This document shows, piece by piece, positions 1 to 6,898 of a DNA stretch of 6,961 nucleotides (within the stretch, counting starts at the first letter, position 1; each line of letters begins with the position of its first letter). A program made the position numbers and the translations under genes. Origin of the DNA: Candidatus Aquidulcis sp. (GTDB taxonomy: Bacteria > Chloroflexota > Anaerolineae > Anaerolineales > E44-bin32); the NCBI GenBank assembly GCA_020723365.1, contig DYJB01000037.1, positions 12,468 to 19,428 on the forward strand, read 5' to 3'. The notes below the pieces were generated by a model. It was given only the letters and a program-made list of their open reading frames with translations. It was not told the origin of the DNA and ran no database searches.

Positions 1-272
1 AGGTCCTCCCGCCGCAGGCGTCCATCCAGGAGCGCCAGCTTGCGCCGGGCGCGCGGGTTGGTGGGGTCGCCCGCCAGGACGTCCTCCAGCCAGCGGCGCG
101 CCTCCTCCGGCGATTCGCACGCTTCGCTCAGCCACAGCTTGGCTTCCATCTCCTGCTCGCCGGTTGGCTGCTGTCGCAGGGCCCACTCGAGGTAGTGGAC
201 CGCTTCCGCCCGGTCGCCGGCCTTGGCAGCGGCGATGCCGCGCACCAGCAGATCACGCACTCCATCGGACAC
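1..272 (-). CDS. TPR-like protein, N-terminal 90 residues (3' end outside window)
   Basis: A minus-strand frame is open from a GTG at 272 to the window edge, giving 90 residues beginning MSDGVRDLLVRG. Two helix-turn-helix hairpins resembling tetratricopeptide repeats can be seen, at about residues 5-37 (AAAKAGDRAEAVHYLEWAL) and 41-73 (WLSEACESPEEARRWLEDVL), the second ending in the usual D-P-x-N turn. The GTG start is chosen because a GGAGGAG ribosome-binding site lies at 284-290, 11 nt upstream, and because the protein begins right at the first helix. The gap to the GTPase stop is 31 bp, so the two genes are probably cotranscribed. From memory, Anaerolineae carry a family with this N-terminus (VRDLLVRGI...YLEWVL...ALLDGRL) followed by a zinc-ribbon-like and membrane region; that part would lie outside the window. 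TPRs mediate protein-protein contacts; the specific role is unknown. Confidence 0.8.
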   Translation of the reverse strand, partial: MSDGVRDLLVRGIAAAKAGDRAEAVHYLEWALRQQPTGEQEMEAKLWLSEACESPEEARRWLEDVLAGDPTNPRARRKLALLDGRLRRED

Positions 273-303
273 GTTGGGTGCTTCTCCTCCAGCCGGAGCG
301 CAA

Positions 304-1536
304 TCAGGTCTCCGGCTCGGATCCAGCCTCGCCTGGCGTACTCATGTCCGCCAGGGCGTTTTCGACTTCACTTTGCAGTTCAGCGCGCTTGGGCGCCCGA
401 CGGCGCCCGGAGCCAAGGCGCTGCATGAGGCCGCCGGCAGTCGCTCGCGAAAGCCGCTGCAACGCTTCGCCCGACATGCGCTCGCCGCGCTCGAACCATA
501 CGCTCGCCGCCCGTCCCAGCGCCAGGGTCGTGCCGGCTGCCACGCCGGCCGAGACGAGCCATCCCGGCGGCCCGCCGAACTTGCTCAGCTCATAGAACAG
601 GCTGCGCGCCAGGAAGCCGACGCCGAAGGTCGCTACGAGCTCGCGCGCCCGGGCCAGCGTGATGCGGTAGGCGTAGATGCGAGCGATGCTCATGACCATC
701 GTGCTTTGCACCACGATCAACGGCAGGAAGTCGGCGAAGGGCAAGGGCGTCAGTGCGATCGCCCCCGCCGTAGAGGCCGCCCGCGCCATGACCGCCTGCG
801 CTAGCTTCGCCCGGAAAGCCGGCAGCGCCGCACCCAACGCGGCGACAATGCCCGGCTCCGAGGCGGCGACGCTCAGCAGCAGGCGGTCGAGGCCAGTGCC
901 CAGCCTGGCGCTCACCGGCACCACCTGGGAGGCGTCCAGGCCCAGCGCGGCTGCGGCCTTGCCGATCACGGCGGCGCGTTCGCCGCCCACCAGGTCGATC
1001 TTGTTCAGCGCCACGACCAGCGGTTTTCCGAGACCGGCCAGGTCGGTGTACAACACCTGCTCGGAGGGCCGGACGCCATGGGCGGCGTCGAAGAGGACGA
1101 TCAGCAGGTCCCCGGCCTGCGCCGCCGCCAGTGCTCGCAGCCGTTCCTCGTCACCCACCGGGCCGCTCAGATCGGCGCCGGGCGTGTCGACGATGGCGAA
1201 CAGCCCGGCATCGCCGGCCTGAGCCTGGCGCGTCGTACCCGGCAGCGCACTGACGGCGGCCCGCTCGCCCGAGCCGCGCACGAGCGTGTTGTAGAGGGTC
1301 GACTTGCCGCTATTGGCTGGCCCGACGATCACCACCCGGTGCTTGTCGCCGGCAGCGATCCGCAGGTGCTGGACGGCTTCGCTGATCAGGCCGCGCCAGC
1401 TCTTGAGGTCGCCAGGCAGCAACCCTAGCGTCTTGCCGAGGTCTGCCTGGCTGGCGGCCGGAAGTGCGTTCCAGGCCTGCCGGATATCGCCAGCCTGCTG
1501 GCCAATGAGCGTAGTCAGGTGCGCGCCTTCCTTCAT
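304..1536 (-). CDS. Era/YcjF-like GTPase with C-terminal DUF697-like membrane domain
   Basis: A 410-residue protein. A helical N-terminal segment (1-65) precedes a P-loop GTPase domain with all the diagnostic motifs: G1 GPANSGKST (72-80), a G2 threonine in LPGTTR (98-103), G3 DTPG (117-120), G4 NKID (178-181) and a G5-like VSA (208-210). Residues about 245-350 form the second domain: APLTP/PLPFADFLPLIVVQ-type hydrophobic stretches and helices at about 300-345, resembling DUF697 found in YcjF and related GTPases. This suggests membrane attachment. The frame stays open to 1728, but the ATG at 1536 is preferred because the upstream 64 residues are low-complexity and lie in the repeat-containing spacer. 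No Shine-Dalgarno precedes this ATG; a TACAAT element sits six bases upstream, hinting at a leaderless mRNA. The TPR gene follows 31 bp later. The GTPase call is firm; the cellular process it serves is not known. Confidence 0.9.
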   Translation of the reverse strand: MKEGAHLTTLIGQQAGDIRQAWNALPAASQADLGKTLGLLPGDLKSWRGLISEAVQHLRIAAGDKHRVVIVGPANSGKSTLYNTLVRGSGERAAVSALPGTTRQAQAGDAGLFAIVDTPGADLSGPVGDEERLRALAAAQAGDLLIVLFDAAHGVRPSEQVLYTDLAGLGKPLVVALNKIDLVGGERAAVIGKAAAALGLDASQVVPVSARLGTGLDRLLLSVAASEPGIVAALGAALPAFRAKLAQAVMARAASTAGAIALTPLPFADFLPLIVVQSTMVMSIARIYAYRITLARARELVATFGVGFLARSLFYELSKFGGPPGWLVSAGVAAGTTLALGRAASVWFERGERMSGEALQRLSRATAGGLMQRLGSGRRRAPKRAELQSEVENALADMSTPGEAGSEPET

Positions 1537-1542
1537 GGCGCC

Positions 1543-1548
1543 ATTGTA
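1543..1548 (-). promoter_or_regulatory. Possible -10 element for leaderless GTPase transcript
   Basis: On the minus strand TACAAT (5 of 6 matches to TATAAT) lies six bases before the ATG at 1536, so transcription would start at or next to the A of the start codon. There is no purine-rich ribosome-binding site between them, which fits leaderless translation. No good -35 hexamer is visible at 16-18 bp upstream, where the sequence is a GC-rich GGCGGGC run. Confidence 0.35.
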
Positions 1549-1599
1549 GCCCAGCGGCCCGCCGCCGCCCGCCAGCGGGCTGACATATCGCTCCAGGGG

Positions 1600-1641
1600 C
1601 CCCTTTCTGTGGATAACCGGCCTCTTTTTGTGGACAACCGG
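1600..1641 (-). repeat. Two tandem 21-bp direct repeats containing DnaA-box-like 9-mers
   Basis: Copies at 1600-1620 and 1621-1641 match at 18 of 21 positions, and all three differences are C/T changes. Read on the minus strand each contains a 9-mer: TTATCCACA at 1608-1616, a perfect match to the DnaA-box consensus, and TTGTCCACA at 1629-1637, an 8 of 9 match. The 21-bp period puts both sites on the same face of the helix. A pair of operator sites for another regulator of the downstream GTPase gene is an alternative reading. Confidence 0.7.
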
Positions 1642-1670
1642 GCCCCTCTGGGGAGAACGCCGCCGCTCGA

Positions 1671-1681
1671 AACCAATGGTT
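1671..1681. repeat. Short palindrome AACCA-A-TGGTT
   Basis: Two perfect 5-bp arms around a single central base, about 135 bp upstream of the GTPase start. The size fits a dimeric-repressor half-site pair, but arms this short also arise by chance. Confidence 0.3.
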
Positions 1682-1706
1682 CCGGTTTGCTCCCCCCACG
1701 GGCGGA

Positions 1707-1720
1707 TGTGCACTCGCACA
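1707..1720. repeat. Inverted repeat TGTGC-N4-GCACA
   Basis: Perfect 5-bp arms separated by ACTC. The same arms recur at 1820-1836 with a 7-base spacer, which makes a regulator-binding site more plausible than for a single copy. It lies about 170 bp upstream of the GTPase ATG. Confidence 0.4.
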
Positions 1721-1743
1721 ACTGCCAATATATGGGGGGTCGG

Positions 1744-1762
1744 CGCAGGACTCCCTCCTGCG
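1744..1762. repeat. Perfect 7-bp hairpin CGCAGGA-CTCCC-TCCTGCG
   Basis: Seven paired bases around a 5-base loop, between the two TGTGC/GCACA inverted repeats. No run of T follows on either strand, so it does not look like an intrinsic terminator. It could be an RNA structure in a long leader or a protein-binding site. Confidence 0.4.
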
Positions 1763-1819
1763 TCCCCGAAACCTCACATTCTCTCCCCTGGGAGGCTGTG
1801 GTTGCTGGAGGTCCAGGAA

Positions 1820-1836
1820 TGTGCTGCATCTGCACA
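1820..1836. repeat. Inverted repeat TGTGC-N7-GCACA
   Basis: Second copy of the TGTGC/GCACA arms seen at 1707-1720, here with the spacer TGCATCT. Centre-to-centre distance to the first copy is about 114 bp. Confidence 0.4.
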
Positions 1837-1849
1837 CTGGCGTCCGCGT

Positions 1850-1904
1850 TTAGCCACATCTAGGCATCGAAGAGCTGTTTGCTCCTGCTCTCCACACATC
1901 CACA
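1850..1904 (+). other. Additional DnaA-box-like sites
   Basis: On the plus strand TTAGCCACA at 1850-1858 matches the DnaA-box consensus TTATCCACA at 8 of 9 positions. CTCTCCACA (1888-1896) and ACATCCACA (1896-1904) each match at 7 of 9. They point opposite to the two boxes in the tandem repeat at 1600-1641. The weaker two are individually unremarkable; the density across 300 bp is what makes them worth recording. Confidence 0.35.
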
Positions 1905-1976
1905 GCCCCTACGACGACTACGAGGTCCATTCCATGATGAGGAAGGTGAGGAGGTTGAATCACCGTTCAAACACGA

Positions 1977-2002
1977 AACCGGGGGCCCTGAGGCCCCCGG
2001 TT
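1977..2002 (-). terminator. Intrinsic-type terminator after gdhA
   Basis: A perfect 11-bp stem (AACCGGGGGCC paired with GGCCCCCGGTT) around a 4-base loop, starting 27 bp past the gdhA stop. On the minus strand the stem is followed by TTTCGTGTTTG, a broken T-tract. The stem is very stable but the T-run is imperfect, so termination strength is inferred. It separates the gdhA transcript from the GTPase operon. Confidence 0.75.
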
Positions 2003-2029
2003 GGTGGCAAGCTGCCGTGCGTGAAGCGT

Positions 2030-3304
2030 CTAGATCCAGCCTCGGTGCTGCATGGCCTTGACCACACGCTCGATCGACACCAGGTAGGCGGCGTCGCGCA
2101 TGTAGACCTTCTCCTTGAGCGACATGTCGAGCACGGCGTGGAACGCCACGCTGATCTTGTCGTCCAGGCGCTTGAGCACCTCTTCGGTCGACCAGTAGAA
2201 GTTCATGTCGTTCTGGACCGACTCGAAGTAGGAGGTCGTCACGCCGCCGGCATTGCACAGGAAGTCAGGGATGTCCAGGATGCCGCGCTTCTGGATCTCC
2301 TTGTCGGCATCGATCGTCACCGGGCCGTTGGCGCCTTCGGCGATGATCTTGACCTGCTTGCTGATCTTGCCGACATTGTCGCCTGTGATCTGGCCTTCCT
2401 TGGCGGCCGGGATCAGCACGTCGACGTCCTTGTACAGCCAGGCGTCGGCAGCCTCGATCTCGTAGCCGGCCTTCTTGGCGGCTTCCTTGTCGATGGTGCC
2501 GTACTGGTCGACGATGGTCAGCAGGAAGCGGCCGTCGATGCCGTCCTTCTTGGAGTAGGTGTAGGCCTTCTTGTCCTTGAGATCCCAGCACGAAACGGCG
2601 ACGACCTTGCCGCCCAGCAGTTCGGTAAAGCCGATGGTGGCGTACTGCGAGACGTTGCCAAAGCCCTGGATCGAGGCGGTGCAGGCCTTGGGGTCCATCT
2701 TCAGGTGCTTCATGGCCTCGCGGATGCAGTAGGTCACGCCGAAGCCGGTGGCCTCGGTACGGCCGAGCGAACCGCCGGCGCCCAGGGGCTTGCCGGTGAT
2801 CATGCCGGGGGTGTACACGCCGACCAGCTTGGAGTACTCATCCATCATCCAGGCCATCATCTGCGGGGTTGTGCCGACGTCGGGGGCCGGGACGTCCTGG
2901 CGCGGGCCGAGATGCTTCCACATCTGCTGCATCCAGCCGCGGCACAGTCGTTCCTTCTCGCTCACGCTCAGCGTCGACGGATCGACGATCACGCCGCCCT
3001 TGCCGCCGCCCAGGGGAATATCGGCCACCGCGCACTTCCAGGTCATCCACATCGCCAGCGCGCGCACGGTATCGATGGTCTCGTCGGCGGCGAAGCGGAT
3101 GCCGCCCTTGTTCGGGCCGCGCGAGTCGTTGTGCTGGACGCGGAACCCGGTGAAGACGCGCAGGCTGCCATCGTCCATGCGCACCGGGATCGAGAACTTG
3201 AACTCGCGCAGGGGCCAGCGCAGCAGATCGGCCACGCCCTTGTCGAGCTTCATCCGGGCGGCCACAGCGTCAAACTGGGCCTGGGCCATTTCGAAGGCGT
3301 TCAC
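2030..3304 (-). CDS. gdhA: Glutamate dehydrogenase (Glu/Leu/Phe/Val dehydrogenase family)
   Basis: A 424-residue enzyme of usual family length for the reversible oxidative deamination of glutamate to 2-oxoglutarate and ammonium with NAD(P), in the cytoplasm. Visible landmarks are the substrate-binding NKGGIR (K66) and WK (K90), the active-site signature PLGGGKGGVIVDP with the catalytic lysine at K102, the PAPDVGT aspartate (D142), the Rossmann loop GFGNVS (214-219), AEGANGP (322-328) and NAGGVTTSYFE (351-361). The turn after the second Rossmann strand reads SCWD, with acidic D241 as a candidate ribose contact, which would favour NAD over NADP; this is inference. The GTG start is chosen because GGAGG lies about 9 bp upstream and family homology begins just after it; a longer frame to 3361 adds 19 unlikely residues. 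It lies 156 bp downstream of gatB and ends before a strong hairpin. A related amino-acid dehydrogenase specificity is possible. Confidence 0.95.
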   Translation of the reverse strand: MNAFEMAQAQFDAVAARMKLDKGVADLLRWPLREFKFSIPVRMDDGSLRVFTGFRVQHNDSRGPNKGGIRFAADETIDTVRALAMWMTWKCAVADIPLGGGKGGVIVDPSTLSVSEKERLCRGWMQQMWKHLGPRQDVPAPDVGTTPQMMAWMMDEYSKLVGVYTPGMITGKPLGAGGSLGRTEATGFGVTYCIREAMKHLKMDPKACTASIQGFGNVSQYATIGFTELLGGKVVAVSCWDLKDKKAYTYSKKDGIDGRFLLTIVDQYGTIDKEAAKKAGYEIEAADAWLYKDVDVLIPAAKEGQITGDNVGKISKQVKIIAEGANGPVTIDADKEIQKRGILDIPDFLCNAGGVTTSYFESVQNDMNFYWSTEEVLKRLDDKISVAFHAVLDMSLKEKVYMRDAAYLVSIERVVKAMQHRGWI

Positions 3305-3314
3305 AGTCAGCTTC
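3305..3314 (-). promoter_or_regulatory. Region carrying the gdhA ribosome-binding site
   Basis: Immediately upstream of the gdhA GTG the minus strand reads AAGGAGGAAGCTGACT, with an ideal Shine-Dalgarno at about 3314-3320 and a 9-base spacer. It decides in favour of the GTG at 3304 over the ATG at 3361. Confidence 0.7.
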
Positions 3315-3370
3315 CTCCTTGGTAGGATGGGCTCCACAGCGGGAGAGCAGGCTCCGTGCAACCCGGGACG

Positions 3371-3387
3371 GCGCGCAGCGGGCGCGC
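3371..3387. repeat. GC-only hairpin in the gdhA leader (GCGCGC-AGCGG-GCGCGC)
   Basis: Six-bp self-complementary arms around a 5-base loop, between the putative gdhA promoter and its start codon. It would fold in the leader RNA. It has no T-run and so is not an obvious terminator. Low-complexity GC sequence makes chance formation fairly likely. Confidence 0.3.
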
Positions 3388-3421
3388 AGGACCCCCGGCC
3401 GTTGAGCGAATGTCTGATTGG

Positions 3422-3450
3422 ACTGTACCGCTCCGGTTCAGGAACGGCAA
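3422..3450 (-). promoter_or_regulatory. Putative sigma70-type promoter for gdhA
   Basis: On the minus strand TTGCCG (3445-3450) is separated by exactly 17 bp from TACAGT (3422-3427). Each hexamer matches the consensus at 4 of 6 positions. It sits 10 bp past the gatB stop and would give gdhA a leader of about 110 nt, making gdhA independently transcribed. Confidence 0.4.
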
Positions 3451-3460
3451 GTTACGTCTC

Positions 3461-4924
3461 TCACAACCCCGGCTGACGGTTCTCCGCCGAAGAGAGGGCT
3501 TCCCGCAAGGCCTGGCGTACGCTGGCGGGTTGGGCGCGCCCACCCGCCAGGCGCATCACTTGACCGAACAACCACTGCTCCAGGGCGGCCTTGCCCGCCC
3601 GGTACTCCGCGACTTGAGCCGGATGAGAGGCCAGTACCTGATCGACCAGCTGGCGCACCGCACCGGAATCCTCGACGACACTCAAGCCGTGCCGGGCGAT
3701 GATGGGATCAGGGGATTCGCCTGTGGTGAACATCTCGCCCAAGACCGTCTTGGCATTCGACACCGTCAGCGTCCCCGCCTCGACGCGGCCGACCAGATCT
3801 GCCAGATCGGCCGGCCGGATGGGGCAAGCGGCGATCTGCATGCCGGCGCCGTTGAGCAGGCCGAAGAGTTCGCCGACCAACCAGCGGGCGATGCGTTCCG
3901 GCGGAACCGCGCCGGCGGCCGCCAGGGCCGCCTCGAAGTAGGCTGCCTGGGCAGGCTCGGCACTCAATACACCGGCCAGCGCCGGCGTCAGGCCGTACAG
4001 GCTCCGCCAGCGCGTCCGGCGCTCCGAGGGAAGCTCCGGTAGGGTTGCCTGGACGCGAGCCACCAGCCCGGTCTCCAGGAGGAGAGGCGGAAGGTCGGGT
4101 TCCTGGAAGTAGCGGTAGTCGTGGGCCTCCTCCTTGCCGCGCTGCGAGAAGGTCTCCCCGGTGGCTTCGTTCCACCCGACGGTCTCCTGAACCACCGGCA
4201 GGCCGGCGGTCAGCCGGCCCGTCTGGCGCTCGATCTCGTAGGCCACGGCGCGCAGCATGCTGCGGAAGGAGTTCAGGTTCTTGATTTCGGTGCGTGTCCC
4301 CAGGTCCGGGTCCCCGGAACGGCGCAGCGAGATGTTGGCCTCGAAGCGCATCACGCCCTTTTCCATATCACCGCTGTTGACATCCAGCGTGCGAAGGATG
4401 GAGCGCAGTTCGGTGGCGTAGGCCTTGATGTCCTCCAGCGAGTGCAGGTCGGGCTCGGTGACGATCTCCAGGAGCGGCACGCCCGAGCGGTTGTAGTCCA
4501 CGAGCGAGTACCCCTGGCGGTGGAAGAGCTTGCCGGTGTCCTCTTCGAGATGCACGCGCCGGATGCGGATGCGGCGCGTCCCGGCGGGCGTCTCGATGTC
4601 CAGCCAGCCGCCGCTGGCCAGCGGAAGCTCGTACTGCGAGATCTGAAATCCCTTGGGCAGATCCGGGTAGAAGTAGTTCTTGCGGGCGAAGACACTGCGC
4701 TCGGCGGGCACGGCGTGCAGCGCCAGGGCGACGCGCAGGGCGAATTCCACCGCCCGGGCGTTGACCGCCGGCAGCGTGCCCGGCAGGCCGGTGCAGATCT
4801 CGCACACCGCCGTGTTGGGAGCGGCGGAGGTCGAGTCGACGACGGCGCAGGCGCAGAACATTTTCGAGCGGGTCTGGAGCTCGGCGTGCACCTCCAGGCC
4901 GATGACCGGTTCCAGCTCTGTCAC
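3461..4924 (-). CDS. gatB: Asp-tRNA(Asn)/Glu-tRNA(Gln) amidotransferase subunit B
   Basis: A 487-residue, full-length GatB. In the GatCAB complex it binds mischarged Glu-tRNA(Gln) or Asp-tRNA(Asn) and phosphorylates the side chain for amidation with ammonia from GatA. The N-terminus VIGLEVHAELQT (7-18) is typical. Four cysteines, C24, C26, C41 and C44, form the CxC...CxxC zinc site. HLEEDTGK lies at 125-132 and the family signature VDYNRSGVPLLEIVTEPD at 142-159. HDYRYFQEPDLPP (268-280) ends the catalytic cradle. About residues 330-487 form the helical YqeY-like tRNA-binding tail, including VGELFGLLN and GQVMRLAGGRAQP. The start is GTG at 4924 with a weak AAAGG site 8 bp upstream. It begins 33 bp after the lipoprotein gene, so cotranscription is likely. 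gatA and gatC are not in the window, so the complex must be encoded at more than one locus or beyond it. Confidence 0.97.
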   Translation of the reverse strand: MTELEPVIGLEVHAELQTRSKMFCACAVVDSTSAAPNTAVCEICTGLPGTLPAVNARAVEFALRVALALHAVPAERSVFARKNYFYPDLPKGFQISQYELPLASGGWLDIETPAGTRRIRIRRVHLEEDTGKLFHRQGYSLVDYNRSGVPLLEIVTEPDLHSLEDIKAYATELRSILRTLDVNSGDMEKGVMRFEANISLRRSGDPDLGTRTEIKNLNSFRSMLRAVAYEIERQTGRLTAGLPVVQETVGWNEATGETFSQRGKEEAHDYRYFQEPDLPPLLLETGLVARVQATLPELPSERRTRWRSLYGLTPALAGVLSAEPAQAAYFEAALAAAGAVPPERIARWLVGELFGLLNGAGMQIAACPIRPADLADLVGRVEAGTLTVSNAKTVLGEMFTTGESPDPIIARHGLSVVEDSGAVRQLVDQVLASHPAQVAEYRAGKAALEQWLFGQVMRLAGGRAQPASVRQALREALSSAENRQPGL

Positions 4925-4957
4925 GAGGCGCCTTTCTGTGCTCGTGTGGCCCAGCGC

Positions 4958-5560
4958 TCAGGGCGCCGGCGGGAAGGTGCCTTCGGGCGCATACCAGTCC
5001 GCCGGATCAATCGCCTCCGCCGGCATCCCCGGGCCCACCGGCACCGGGATGAGGATATGGTCGGAGCACTCGACGGTCAGTCCGCACAGCACAGCAGCGG
5101 TGTAGCCTCCGGCCAGGGTTCCGTCGAGGGTGTAGGCCACGACGTAGTACACCCCGCCGGGCACGGTCAATTCGTAGCTGGATTCACCGGGCTGGGTCTG
5201 GACCTCGGCCACGGGCTCCTCGCCGAGCACGTCGAAGGCGACGACGCGCAGCGCCGGGATGCCTTCCGAAGGATAGGACAGGCTGCCGCGGATGGTGGCG
5301 CCGTCGCCCGTCAGCTCATCGGGCAGGGGAGGCAGCGTGGGCAGGGCGCCGTCCGACTCGAAGGGCAGGACGGGGACGACCTCGCCCATCTCGGCCGGAA
5401 GCGTCGCCAGCGCCTGTTCCAGCTCGGACTGCACTGCCTCCAGCGTCGAGGCGGCCCCTCCGGTCGCCGAATCGACGGCCCGGCCGACGAGCGAGCAGCC
5501 CAGCGAGGCCATGGCGACGATGGCTGTGACCAGCAACGGGATGATGAGGGTTCGACTCAT
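4958..5560 (-). CDS. Predicted lipoprotein with carboxypeptidase-regulatory-like domain
   Basis: A 200-residue predicted exported protein. Residues 1-21 form a signal peptide (MSRT followed by a hydrophobic core) ending ASLG before C22, which fits the loose bacterial lipobox pattern although the -3 residue is S rather than L. A helical linker (about 30-62) and a proline-rich stretch (63-82) follow. Residues about 88-175 look like a transthyretin/carboxypeptidase-regulatory-like beta-sandwich (ATIRGSLSYP...LRVVAFD...YELTVPGGVYYVVAYTLDG) with two close cysteines, C159 and C165, that could form a disulfide. The C-terminus is DPADWYAPEGTFPPAP. The ATG at 5560 is chosen because GGAGG lies 5 bases before it and it places the signal peptide at the N-terminus; a longer frame adds 13 residues. 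It probably sits outside the cytoplasmic membrane. No enzymatic motif is visible and its function is unknown. Confidence 0.85.
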   Translation of the reverse strand: MSRTLIIPLLVTAIVAMASLGCSLVGRAVDSATGGAASTLEAVQSELEQALATLPAEMGEVVPVLPFESDGALPTLPPLPDELTGDGATIRGSLSYPSEGIPALRVVAFDVLGEEPVAEVQTQPGESSYELTVPGGVYYVVAYTLDGTLAGGYTAAVLCGLTVECSDHILIPVPVGPGMPAEAIDPADWYAPEGTFPPAP

Positions 5561-5597
5561 GGCAACCTCCCGGAGCGGGGGATTCGCCCCTGCGGTC

Positions 5598-5603
5598 ATT
5601 CTA
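5598..5603 (-). promoter_or_regulatory. Possible -10 element upstream of the lipoprotein gene
   Basis: Minus-strand TAGAAT (5 of 6 matches to consensus) lies 37 bp before the lipoprotein ATG, in the 107-bp gap after the aminotransferase stop. No convincing -35 hexamer is present at the usual distance, so this is weak. It could mean that lipoprotein-gatB form their own transcript. Confidence 0.25.
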
Positions 5604-5667
5604 CCCGGCAGGCCGGACGGGATTCGAGCCGTGAACGCGGGCTGCGGACGGCGCGCCGCAAGGCAGG

Positions 5668-6697
<1,030 letters not shown>

Positions 6698-6699
<2 letters not shown>

Positions 6700-6898
6700 G
6701 CGGTGGCTGGTGGCCGCCGCCGCCGCCGTCGCTGCCGGCGTGCTCGTTCTCGTCGCGCTGCGCTGGACCGGACAGTCGGCAGGGAGCCCCCGCGTCACGC
6801 CGCGCCGCGCGGTCGCCGTGCTCGGCTTCCGCGACCTGCGGCCGGCGCCCGACAGCGGGTGGATCGCCACGGCGCTCACGGAGGTTCTCGGCGGTGAG
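6698..6898 (+). CDS. Fragment: transmembrane helix plus kinase/TPR-regulator-like segment
   Basis: A plus-strand frame (codons in register with 6701) reads SRWLVAAAAAVAAGVLVLVAL, a typical membrane helix flanked by R/W, and then a linker and PRRAVAVLGFRDL followed by PDSGWIATALTEVLGGEL. From memory, RRxVAVLGFxNL...PDxAWLSTALAEMLxxEL occurs just after the transmembrane helix in Acidobacteria-type serine/threonine kinases and winged-helix/TPR regulators. The stretch has GC-rich third positions and no stop. No start codon or ribosome-binding site is visible, so both ends appear cut: the left end meets the aminotransferase at about 6697-6705, and similarity fades at about 6881-6898. The frame is technically open to the window edge. 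It is probably a foreign or misjoined piece and not a gene in its proper place. Confidence 0.45.

Larger units (their letters stand above)
1537..1976. other. Gene-free spacer rich in short repeats
   Basis: About 440 bp between the gdhA terminator hairpin and the GTPase start. Open frames cross it on both strands, but none gives a recognisable protein or has a ribosome-binding site. Unlike its surroundings it contains a 21-bp tandem repeat (1600-1641), DnaA-box-like 9-mers, at least three inverted repeats (1707-1720, 1744-1762, 1820-1836), a short palindrome (1671-1681) and a small AT-rich patch (CAATATATG, about 1726-1734). It may be a regulatory region, an untranslated leader or a replication-related region; the sequence alone does not decide between these. 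Confidence 0.7.

Noticed and set aside
214..219. Serine in the third position of the GDH Rossmann motif (GFGNVS, residues 214-219 of the protein) as a loss of function
   Set aside because: All other active-site residues are present and small residues are tolerated at this position in the family; it looks like a subfamily trait. Coordinates here are protein residues of the gene at 2030-3304.
1643..1653. CCCC-TCT-GGGG hairpin as a terminator
   Set aside because: Four-bp stem, no T-tract on either strand, and it overlaps no gene end.
1537..1728. 64-residue N-terminal extension of the GTPase to the ATG at 1728
   Set aside because: The extension covers the tandem repeat and GC runs, is Arg/Gly/Pro-rich, and lacks conserved features; the ATG at 1536 gives a normal N-terminus.
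1537..2029. tRNA, other structured RNA gene or CRISPR array in the spacer
   Set aside because: No cloverleaf or T-loop (GTTCRA) pattern, no regularly spaced repeats with unique spacers; the only tandem repeat has two units with no spacer.
1628..3325. Plus-strand open frame of 565 codons opposite gdhA
   Set aside because: It is antisense to a gene with all catalytic motifs of glutamate dehydrogenase. Such long frames are a by-product of high GC content and strong codon bias, and its translation is His/Asp/Leu-rich with no family features.
6700..6879. 60-residue N-terminal extension of the aminotransferase to the ATG at 6879
   Set aside because: Low-complexity Ala/Thr/Arg sequence that is the antisense of a coherent membrane-helix coding frame; it lacks the expected GEPDF motif.
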